Source: Alnus glutinosa
Taxonomy: Eukaryota > Streptophyta > Magnoliopsida > Fagales > Betulaceae
Length of the DNA stretch: 64,000 nt
Direction of reading: 5' to 3'
Assembly (NCBI RefSeq): GCF_958979055.1
Contig: NC_084897.1
Span: 22,069,628-22,133,627, forward strand
Of this stretch, positions 49,905 to 59,570 are shown one piece after another. The notes under the pieces were generated by a model that saw only the letters and a program-made list of their open reading frames with translations, had not been told where the DNA came from and searched no databases. Position 1 is the first letter of the stretch. Every line of letters starts with the position of its first letter. The position numbers and the translations under genes were made by a program.

Positions 49905-50221
49905 TAAAGCAGCAAATAATACTAGGATGATTTTATGCTGCAAACTGAATTGATTCTTTCATTGACAATCACTGGTATATATATACACAGATCATTAATG
50001 ACCGTTACATAGGCAATCCCAAGAATTATGGTTATATTGATTACAAACGTTTGCTAACATTCCTTATTGGTGCAGCTTGATTCTCGGCAGTATCTTTGGT
50101 GTTTTGAAATGATGCTGCGCAGGACTCCTCAAGAGGATACTTGCCATGTTGGTGAGTGGGGGTGCTGTCATGAGCTGGAGCATGAGGTGAGGATGACGTG
50201 AGATCTTCAATTGCCTTAATA
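49905..50221 (-). repeat. 3' LTR of the Copia element
   Basis: On the minus strand it begins TATTAAGGCAATTGAAG and ends GCTGCTTTA. It is preceded by a G-rich purine tract (GCGGGGGCA). Confidence 0.9.
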
Positions 50222-53200
50222 TGCCCCCGCAATGGAAGCGGCATGTCAATGATGCTGAGATTGGTTCGGAGTGTAGCAAACCGGGTGGACACGAGCGGTT
50301 TGATGAAGATATTCGCCTTTTGATCTTTAGTGGAAATAAAGCGCACGACAAGGTTTTTGGAGGCTACCTTATCACGCACAAAATGGAAGTCTATCTCAAT
50401 ATGTTTCGTGCGAGCCTGAAACATGGGATTGGTTGTAAGGTAAGTGGCCCCAAGGTTGTCGCACCATAGCGTAGGTGGAGAGGAGAGGAAAATCCCAAGT
50501 TCCTTGAGTAGGGATTGAAGCCACTGAAGCTCGGCAGTGGTGTTGGCAAGAGAGTGATATTCGGCTTCCGTACTTGATCGAGAAATAGTTGGTTGCTTTC
50601 GGGAGCTCCAAGAGATGAGATTGCGACCAAGGAAGATGCAATAACCACCAGTAGAGCGACGGTCATTAGGGCAGCCGGCCCAATCAGCATCCGAGTAAGC
50701 ATGAAATTGTGGGGCAGAATTGCGGCAAAGGAGAAGGCCATGACATAGTGTATGTTTCAAGTACCGTAGGATACGTTTGACAGCAGCCCAGTGATGAATG
50801 GTCGGTCTGTGGAGAAATTGGCAGACTTTGTTGACAGCAAAGGAGACATCCAGCCGAGTGAGAGAGAGATACTGTAGAGAACCCACAATGCTTCGATAAA
50901 GTGATGGATCATCAAATGCTTCTCCATCAAACAGTGACAGGGGCTTGGAGGGAGACATTGGTGAGGTGACGGGCTTTGCATTGAGCATCTTCGATTTATG
51001 AAGAAGATCCATAATGTATTTTCTCTGAGATAAGAACAGTCCACGGTAGTCATGAAGAACCTCTACACCAAGGAAATAGTGTAGTCGGCCAAGGTCCTTG
51101 ATGGGGAAGTCTCCTTGTAGTTTAGATATGAGGCTGTCAATGAGAGTAGAGCTTGGACTGGTAACAATAATATCATCAACGTAAATAAGGATGAAAATTT
51201 TGGTTGGACCTGCACCAAAAATGAACAGAGAGGTATCAGCTCAGGAGGCTTGAAAGCCAAGTTCAAGAAGCCGGTTGCTAAGGCGGGAGAACCATGCGCC
51301 AAGGGCCTGCTTCAATCCATAGAGAGACCTTTTGAGATGACAAACATGATCTGGGTAGGAGGGATGTGTGAAGCCAGGAGGTTGGAGCATGTAAACATCT
51401 TCCTACAAAAACCCATGAAGGAATGCATTTGTAACATCTAGTTGACGGATGCATCAATTTGAGGAGACGGCAATGGAGAGGACAGTCCGGATGGTGGTAG
51501 GTTTCACCATGGGGCTGAAAGTGTCACCATAATCTAAACCCGGTTGCTGATGAAAGCCTTTTGCAACCAATCGGGTTTTGTATCTGTCAATGGTTCCATC
51601 TGATTTTCTCTTTCATTTATAGACCCATTTACAACCAACAATATTCATATTAGGAAGCCGAGGTACAAGTGTCCAAGTCCTGTTGTGCAAGAGTGCATTG
51701 AACTCGAGATTCATGGCTGCATGCCATTCTGCAGATTGGTTTGCTACTGTGAATGAAGTAGGCTCCTTGGTTGGGGGTGTTTGAGGGTGAGTAGGGCTTT
51801 GGGTGGGGGATAGGCTACTGTACCATCGGTGAAGGCACGTGGTTTGTGGATATGATTTTTGGAACGGGTCTGCATTGGATGTGTGGGAGGCAGGGATGAA
51901 CGTGGTGGCTCATGAGGGACGGTAGGAGCAGGGGGGGACACGGGTCTAGCTGAGGTACAGGGGAGACAAATGTCTCAATGAGAAGTGGTGCATGAGAATT
52001 ATTGGGATAGGAATGAGGAAGGGTGGATAGTGAGTGGGGTGGAGTTATAGGTGAAGTATGACGTGTTATGGGGACAGGTGTAGAAGTAGTAATTGAGAGA
52101 TTGGAGGGAAGAGACACGGGTTGAGGGTGTGGTAGAGTTGGTGGGACAGAGGCGTTGAGGTGTTGAAATGGGAAGGAAGTTTCATCGAAAATAACATTGA
52201 GGGAAATATAAATGCGACCCGAGGGAATATGTAGACAACGATAACCTTTGTGATTTAAACTGTAACCAAGGAAGGCACATAGTTGAGACCGAAATGCAAG
52301 CTTATACTGATTGTAAGGCCTTAAATGAGGCCAGTAGGCACACCCAAAAACTTTGAGAAAATTATAATCAGGAGATTTATTGAATAAGAGTTCAAATGGA
52401 GACTTATTTTGAGTGACAGGGGAAGGAAGCCGATTAATGAGAAAAGAGGCAGTTAAGAAGGCATCATCCCAGTATGTAAGAGGCATGGATGCAGAGGCTA
52501 GTAAGGAGATACGAGTTTCGACAATGTGTCGATGCTTGCGTTCAACCGAACCTTGCTGTTGGTGTGTGTGGGGACATGAAATGCGATGGGAAATGCCTTG
52601 TTTATATAGAATGGGGTTGAGAGATCGAAATTCACCCCCCCAATCAGACTGAAATGGACTTAATTTTACGAGCAAATAATTTCTCCACATGTGTTTGAAA
52701 TTTGTGAAAGGTAGAAACAACATCAGATTTAGTAGCAAGAGGAAACAACCACACAAATTTACTAAAGTCATCAATAAAGCATACATAGTAGCGATGTCCA
52801 TTATTTGAATAAAAGGGAGAAGGGCCCCATACATCAGTGAAGACTAACTCCAAAGGAAAATTAGAGACAGAAGGGGAGAAAGGAAATGGCAACTCATGAC
52901 TTTTGCCCATGCGACAGGCAGGGCAAACAGCAGAGGATTTATTTTTGAGAACAGCAAGGTGATGAGCACGAAGGACTTGACTAACAATGCGAAGGGAAGG
53001 ATGACCGAGCCGGCAAAGCCAACGATCAACGGACGCACGTTCCCCAAAAAAGGCTAACCGAGGAGGATGAGGAGGGCAGTTGGGGAGCGTGTAGAGACCA
53101 TCTTTACTGAAGCCTCGAAGAAGAGTTTTGCCTGTGACTTGATCCTTAATACAAAAATAAGAAGGGTGAAACTCAAAATAGACATGATTGTCACGGGTGA

Positions 53201-53560
53201 ATTGAGAGACAGATAATAAATTCTTTTTTATGTGAGGAACATGCAGGAGATGTGTAAGTAAAAATGAAGCATTAGATAGATCAACCGAGAAGAACCTGAG
53301 TGATTTATAAGCAAACCTTGGCCATTTCCTACATGGAGTTGATCCATGCCTGTGTAGGGTTCAGATTGCAGATTGAGATTCGCCAAATCAGCAGTAACAT
53401 GGTTGGTGGCACCAGTGTCGGGATACCAATTTGCATCAATGTTGGTTGGATATGCTGAAGCTGTAAATGCCTGCATGTTAGAGGGATTTTCTTGTTGAAA
53501 AGAGTAGTCAAACCTGTGGTGACAAGTGAGGGCAGTGTGTCCTGGTTTATTGCACATTTG
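50222..53560 (-). pseudogene. Copia pol: protease, integrase, RT and RNase H, frameshifted
   Basis: In minus-strand order: the protease active site WYPDTGATNHV (near 53420); the zinc-binding GAG-pre-integrase part with GHPSLRIV and CPACRMGKSHE; integrase with TDVWGPSP (first Asp), SDWGGEFRS (second Asp) and GSVERKHRH (Glu); reverse transcriptase with LIYVDDIIV near 51185; and RNase H with AYSDADWAG, STEAEYHSLA and KHIEIDFHFVRD. Frame changes are needed near 53300 and 52650, and RT has several stops. The best-preserved block is RNase H (50230-51012). Confidence 0.9.
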
Positions 53561-54458
53561 ACAAGGCGGGCGAGTGGATTGGCCATTGGAGGAATGAAAG
53601 GAACCTCTGCCACGAGTGGATCTGCCACGGTAGCCATTGTTGCGAAATTGGTGGCTATGAGAATTGCCACAAAGGGTCCAGTGCTGTATTGAGATGATCC
53701 ACGATGTGGTCCCTTTTGTTTGTGAGTGGAGGCTAGATTAGCCGAGGAAAAAAGGGGTTCACCAGATATGGCATTGTGTTCAAGCCGCATCTCATGGGTG
53801 AGAAGATGCGAATAGAGTTCCTCCAGAGTCATAGGGTCAACCCTTGTTGTAACATAAGTGACAAAGGGATCAAATTCAGATCCTAAACATGCAAGAAGAA
53901 AATAAACCAACTTAAAATCATTGAGTGGTTGGCCAGCTGCAGCCAAGGTATCGGCAAGGCCTTTGAATTTTTGAAAATAGTCTGAAATGGAGGACCTGCC
54001 CTTTTTGAGTGTAGCAAGTTGGTAGTGGACTTGCATATCCGGGCCCTTGATTGGGAGGAGTAGAGACGTTCAAGTGCACTCCATACTTCACTGGCAGTGG
54101 AGTAACCTATGATTTGAGAAATGAGATTCTCTGAGATTGTGGAAACAATGGTACTAAGAACCATTTGACCCTGTTGCAGCCAGGTGAGGTAGGTGGGATT
54201 GCCTATAGTAGGAGGGGAACCAGTGGATGGTGATGGGTTGGGAATGGTTTGAGGTGGGGGATGGATGGTACCTTCAGCAAAACTAAAGGCATTCTGACTT
54301 TTGAGGTAAATCACCATTTGCCACTGCCATGTGAGATAGTTGTCCCGGGTAAGTTGGGCAGTGACACGATGGGGAAGGTTGTTGAATAAAGATGCATGAG
54401 ATATTTGGGTGGAGGGTGCAGCAGGGAAAGCATCAGAGGTGGTGGAGGTGCTGGCCAT
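53540..54458 (-). pseudogene. Copia gag, frameshifted
   Basis: The minus-strand frame starts MASTSTTSD at 54458, followed by a gag region (LTRDNYLTWQWQM) and the UBN2-like LERLYSSQSRARI. A frameshift near 54040 leads to LATLKKGRSSISDYFQKF. A second near 53680 precedes the zinc knuckle CNKPGHTALTC. It cannot make an intact Gag. Confidence 0.85.
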
Positions 54459-54498
54459 TTGTGACTTGGAAAAAAAAAATGACGTGAGTCTTAGACAG

Positions 54499-54510
54499 GC
54501 TCTGATACCA
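54499..54510 (-). other. Primer-binding site
   Basis: TGGTATCAGAGC on the minus strand, complementary to the 3' end of initiator tRNA-Met; it abuts the 5' LTR with no spacer. Confidence 0.9.
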
Positions 54511-54827
54511 TAAAACAACAAATAATATTAGGATGATTTTATGCTGCAAACTTAATTGATTCTTTCATTGACAATCACTGGTATATATATACACAGATCA
54601 TTAATGACCGTTACATAGGCAATCCCAATAATTATGGCTATATTGATTACAAACATTTGCTAACATTCCTTATTGGTGCAGCTTGATTCTCGGTAGTATC
54701 TTTAGTGTTTTGAAATGATGCTGCGCGGGACTCCTCAAGAGGATACTTGCCATGTTGGTGAGTGGGGGTGCTGTCATGAGCTGGAGCATGAGGTGAGGAT
54801 GGCGTGAGATCTTCAATTGCCTTTATA
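54511..54827 (-). repeat. 5' LTR of the Copia element
   Basis: On the minus strand it begins TATAAAGGCAATTGAAG and ends GTTGTTTTA, then the primer-binding site. About 96% identical to the 3' LTR by eye. Confidence 0.9.
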
Positions 54828-54832
54828 ACCAC

Positions 54833-55254
54833 ACTCAAAGTAAAAGACCTCAAAAAGCCCTTAAATTCAAATATGTATATATGACCCAAAATATCAACTC
54901 ATAAGTAAAAGCCATTAAATTAAAAACAAAAAAAAAAACATTAAAATTATGACAAAAAAAACCCAATAAATTCCCTCTGGTTTTATTTTATCATGATCGT
55001 AATATTCTGATTTTGTTCGCATAGTAAGGTAATATTTCTTTTCCATAATAAATTGACAGCCTTTTTACATAAGCATATAGATGTCGTACGGCAAGTTTAC
55101 AAAGAAGAAAAATAAAGTTATTTAAGGCATTTGGAGATTAATTTCCTTAAAGTATCATTTGATGACTCAATGCGTACCCTCGAAGCCATCTATTATATAT
55201 GCATTTGACTTTTTAGAAATCAACGTTCTTTTTTTTTTCTTTCCTTTTTTTAAC
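54833..55254. other. Spacer, nothing recognised
   Basis: AT-rich DNA between the Copia element and a LINE remnant; no gene seen. Confidence 0.45.
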
Positions 55255-55600
55255 AAAAGTCAAAACATTTATTGAAAATTCATCAAATCAGCTAGGGATA
55301 TAAAACTCTCTAGCTACCTAAAATACCACAGATACAATTTGAAGTTTCTTTAACCTAAACCTTGGTATGAGCAGTCGAATTCGCACTCCTTTTGACATAT
55401 TCAACGCTCCACAACCTCAATTGGCATAAACTCTTTTTGATTCCATCAACTATATGTCAAAATTTATTTCAATTAATCCCCTCTGCTTTAATCATCGTTG
55501 CAATCTGTAGGGTATCCATCTTCAAAATAATGTCATCATGTAAAGTAGTCAAAGCTTCAGCAACAATTGGATTGGCCAAAGCCCAACTCTCTAAAAAAAT
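55255..55600 (-). pseudogene. LINE RNase H remnant
   Basis: The minus-strand frame reads AEALTTLHDDIILKMDTLQ and later WSVEYVKRSANSTAHT with stops between. This is the C-terminal pattern of RVT_3 RNase H (..v.yv.Rs.N..AH.lA) from plant LINEs. Confidence 0.6.
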
Positions 55601-55678
55601 CAACGTTCTAAATTTAAAGAGGATGCGAGAAAAATTTGCGTTCTAAATTTTACAAAAATATATCTTTTGACTTTTTTT

Positions 55679-55747
<69 letters not shown>

Positions 55748-57210
55748 AAAAGCTTTTTAAAATTTGTTGGACATTTTATTTTTTAGATTTTTAGGTAATT
55801 TTTTTGGGATTCCCTACAATTGAGAATCCAGCCAATTTCTCCTGTTCTCTATAAGTAGATAGCGAACTTGAGGGGGTTATAATTAGTGAGTCCTCTTGTC
55901 CGGTAGAAGCTCTGTGTTCGATAAAGAGTCCTCTCTCACATTTTTTTTTTTTTTTTTAATTTTCTTATTACTTTTTCTTCGGAGTGGGATGGTAGAAAAT
56001 TCCAATCCATAGGTATGCATGTGAGTATATGACCTAATTACTCAAACACGTAATAAATAGAAGGGTAGTTCGAGGAACCCTAATACTTTCCAAATCAACT
56101 CAATAACTAAATATTAATAATCTTTGCTTACTTTATTTATCAATCAAATAGGTTTGTATAGAGTTACAAATAAATGTAATAAACATAAATTATTCTCATA
56201 TAGATGTATTCTATGACTATCCTATTATGATCACTAATAACTATTAATAAAGATAATACAAAACTATTTATGAATAGCATACTATTCATTTATTCCCTAC
56301 TTAATGATAAACTCTAATAGATAAATAATAATTAAATAACAAAGATACATAATAACAAAATAATAAAGACACATGACTGCTTATGAACTTTTTGTTCTCA
56401 TTCTTTTTCCCATCTGGTACGTAACAATATAATTTTCAATTTTTTGGGAGGATCAAAGGTTGTTTTATTTTCATTTTTTTGGGGACTAAGAAGGGTGTGA
56501 AGGAGAGTTTTCTCTATGTTTTTGACTCTTTTAGAGATCAAGATGAATTTTTATCCCCTCTTCATAACAGATGTCTCCTTTAAAACATAATGTTTGATCA
56601 CCTCGTAAACACTGCTCGTAACCTCCATAATCCATTAAATGATGAATGTTATTTAGTAGAATATTATATAATTGAGATAAAAATTAATTTTTTACAAATT
56701 TTTATTAATTTAAAAGCTGATTTTTTTATAACGTTATCATTCTAGTTGTATGACAAATGTATAACAGTGTAATGCAACATACTCATATTTTTTTTATTCC
56801 ACTCTCATATTGCTGGGTTGATGTGATAATATCCATCATTTATTTGATTAGTTTTTATTAAAAAAAACAATAAAATAAAATCAAGGGCTTATATGCACGA
56901 TCATATCAGCTTAGTAATATGAGAGTGGGTGAGAAATTAATATTTATGAGAGTAATCCCACAATATTTGGTACATGAAAATTGGTTTTGGATTGTGAAAA
57001 TCACCCCACGTAGAATTTGGGGTTGGAGGGATGATGTATAGTCTATAAAATTACTCATCTAGAAATAATGACTACGACTCCCGACTCTAGAAACTCTATT
57101 GCAGTATTACGAAACTTTCAAATTGTGTTAAGAAACTTAAAAATTAATTTTAATACATAAAAAATTATGCGAAGCAAGATCCCGCACTCCTTCAGCTGTA
57201 TTAAACTTCT
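55601..57210. other. AT-rich intergenic DNA
   Basis: (TA)n at 55683-55745 and poly-T at about 55940-55958. A palindromic MITE-like repeat lies at about 56768-56972 (arms CCACTCTCATATTGCTG and inverted CAGCTTAGTAATATGAGAGTGG). No gene seen. Confidence 0.5.
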
Positions 57211-57215
57211 CACAC

Positions 57216-57620
57216 TATAGAGTTTATGATTGTTTGATGTTTATGCCTACCTAAACCATAGGTCAGTAATCTTCATTTACAACAATAAAGAGTTAGTCCT
57301 TTAATAGGACTTCACAAGATAAAAGCTAGACTAGAAGTAGAAACCTAAAACTATACAACTTGTTTGTAGATGACTATCAATATAGTTTAGATAAACTATG
57401 ACTCGTATAATATTCAAATTTAGATAGATTCATTTTTATCAGATGATAAAGATTTAGGAAAATGTTAGATTTACAACACTAATACAACAATTGTACAACA
57501 ATCATTCACATGAGGGTGGGTCCCACATACTGGGGCCCACTATCATGTGAGGGGTTGTTGTGCAGTTGTTGTATTGGTGTTGTACAATAATCAAATCCCA
57601 AAGATTTAACTTGTATAATA
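57216..57620 (-). repeat. 3' LTR of the Copia relic, split by a MITE
   Basis: About 253 bp of LTR plus a 143-bp MITE and its 9-bp duplicate. On the pol side it is preceded by the purine run GATGGGGAG. Confidence 0.8.
57457..57599. mobile_element. MITE, 143 bp, 9-bp duplication, inside the Copia LTR
   Basis: The left arm ACAACACTAATACAACAATTG is mirrored by the right arm TTGTTGTATTGGTGTTGTAC. Direct AAAGATTTA copies flank it at 57448-57456 and 57600-57608. It is a Mutator-type MITE, and it arrived after the Copia element. Confidence 0.9.
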
Positions 57621-57624
57621 CTCC

Positions 57625-58660
57625 CCATCAAACTCGACGTAGGTGACCTAACGTTGAGGTTGGAAGCAAGGAGAAGGAACCAGCTGGCAGGTAGAGGCTT
57701 TGTGAGGACATCAACAATCTGATCTTTTCCGGGTATGAATCGAACATTTAATAACTTATCTGTAACTTGATCACGAACAAAATGATAGTCTATTTCAATG
57801 TGCTTTGTACTCACATGATAGATAGGATTGGAAGTGAGATAGGTGGCACCTATATTATCACAAAATAAAGTTGGTGCACATGGAAGTGAGATCCGAAGTT
57901 CATTTAGTAGAGTATGAATCCAAATCAGTCCTGCAGAAGCATTTGCAAGGGCTTTATACTTCAATTCTGTATTAGAACGTGACACAGTGGGCTGCTTTTT
58001 GGAACTCCAAGATATCAAATTTTTACCCAAGAAGATCCAAAATCCAGATGTTGATTTGCGGTCATCCGGGCAACCAACCCAAATCTGAATCCGAGAAGGC
58101 TATTAGTTGATGAGATGAGAGCTTGTGGATGCAAAAAGTGTACTTAATAGTGTCATTCAAGTAACGCAAGATGCGTTTAACAGCAATCCAGTGAGGTTCT
58201 CGGGGATCTTGCATAAATTGAGAGACCTTGTTGACAACAAACATTATGTCTGGACGTGTTAGAGATAGGTATTGAAGAGATCCAACTGTGCTGCGATAAA
58301 GTGTAGGGTTTGTAATGGTTGATCCTTCAAACTTGTTGAGATTAGTAGATGAGGACATCGGAGTAGAGACAAGCTTAACAAGCTCCATATTAGTCTTCTT
58401 GAGGATATCCAGAATATATCTTTGTTGAGATAGGTGAAGTCCATCCAATTTCCAAGAAGCTTCAACACCAAAAAATAAGTTTAGAGGACCTAGATCTTTT
58501 AGAGTAAAAGAGGAGTGTAAATCTTATATAAGTTTAGATATAGCTCATCGGTGTGAATTAGTGATGATGATATCATCAACGTAGATTAACATAAAAATTT
58601 GAATGACATTAGCTTTGTAGATGAAGAGTGATGAATCAGCCTTGGTGCTCTTGAAGTTGA
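57625..58660 (-). pseudogene. Copia RT/RNase H remnant
   Basis: The minus-strand RT end (YVDDII near 58570; STVGSLQYLSLTRPDI) and RNase H (AFSDSDLGW, KHIEIDYHFV) are recognisable. Changes such as STEAEY to NTELKY in the RNase H active region, plus frame breaks, show decay. Integrase and most of gag are absent. Confidence 0.85.
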
Positions 58661-58988
58661 GTTATGTAAGTTGAGCACTTAGCCTTAAAAACCATGCTCT
58701 GGGTGCTTGTTTTAGAACAATGCTTTCTCTTGCTGTCTCTGCAGGTTGGCCAGTCCATCAAGTTGATGTAAGCAAGGTCACAAGTAAGTTTATCTAAACT
58801 ATCTTGATTGTCATCTACAAGCAAGTTATATAGTTTTAGGTTTCTACTTCCATTCTTACCAAGCTTATCAAAAGATAAGCTTTTATCTTGTAAAGTCTAT
58901 TAAAGGACTAACTCTTTATTGCTATAAATGAAGATCACTGACCTACGGTTTAGATAGACAGAAACATCAAACAATCATAAACTCTATA

Positions 58989-59095
58989 TGGTACCAGAGC
59001 TAATTAAGACAAATGTCTATGGCCACTCCCCCTCCCATCTCCGAAACTACTTCTTCTCAAACAGTGCCTCTTGTTTCCCACTCACTTCAAATCTA
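58989..59095 (+). pseudogene. Primer-binding site and truncated gag start, inverted relative to pol
   Basis: TGGTACCAGAGC (58989-59000) follows an LTR 3' end ACTCTATA. Then a short open frame MSMATPPPISETTSSQTVP runs into LTR sequence of the opposite orientation at ~59085. Confidence 0.8.
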
Positions 59096-59146
59096 AATAG
59101 ATTAATCTTTATCGGATGATAAAGATTTATATAGTCTAATACACAC

Positions 59147-59570
59147 AACAAGTTCTAAATGAGGTGGCTATATTTGGCAAATCATTCTATTTTTTTCATA
59201 AAAAGTCAACTAAAAAACATTATATTTTTTATATCACATCAATAAATTTTTAACAACTTTTTTTACTTTTTATATCATATCATTTACTTTATAACAATTT
59301 TTTTTTTTTTAATTTTTTCATACAAAAATTTTAAAATTTATTTATACTTTATATCACCTTTTATTACTATTTAGAAAAAAAAAATAAAAAAATCCAATTG
59401 TTTATCAAACACACCGGGCGTTACTCAAAGAAAGCCGACTTTCTCGCCGTTATAACTATAAAGTTGCCACTATAACATTTTAACAAGAAGTTGGAACCTT
59501 CATAACCTTCTGGGAGCATTTATATTCCTGTTAAAATTCGTATAATATTACCTTCTAAGCGCGACATTCG
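59147..59570. promoter_or_regulatory. Upstream region of the Ppx/GppA gene
   Basis: AT-rich DNA with poly-T tracts; the promoter must lie here or within the Copia relic, whose right edge is only ~430 bp from the start codon. No clear motif could be fixed. Confidence 0.3.

Larger units (their letters stand above)
49905..54827 (-). mobile_element. Copia LTR retrotransposon, complete structure, coding decayed
   Basis: Two 317-bp LTRs (49905-50221 and 54511-54827) differ at about 12 positions. The element is flanked by ACCAC at 49900-49904 and 54828-54832. Read on the minus strand the order is gag, protease, integrase, reverse transcriptase, RNase H, i.e. Ty1/Copia. LTR ends are 5'-TA...TA-3', not TG...CA. 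Several frameshifts and stops in gag and pol make it non-autonomous. Confidence 0.95.
57216..59141 (-). mobile_element. Internally rearranged Copia relic
   Basis: Direct CACAC repeats (57211-57215, 59142-59146) bound one insertion. The 3' LTR (57216-57620) ends ACTCTATA on the minus strand and starts TATTATACAAG, so its termini are again TA...TA. pol is reduced to part of RT (LIYVDDII near 58570) and RNase H (57625-58448; KHIEIDYHFVRDQV). At the right end only the first ~57 bp of the 5' LTR (59085-59141) keep minus orientation. The rest of that LTR (about 58778-58988), the primer-binding site and the gag start are inverted. Confidence 0.85.

Noticed and set aside
54647-54889. 80-residue frame at the right Copia border
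   Set aside because: It is LTR sequence plus flank; the same peptide recurs in the other LTR.
57216-59141. Two separate head-to-head Copia elements
   Set aside because: The matching CACAC duplication at the outer ends and the LTR fragment at 59085-59141 fit a single rearranged insertion better.
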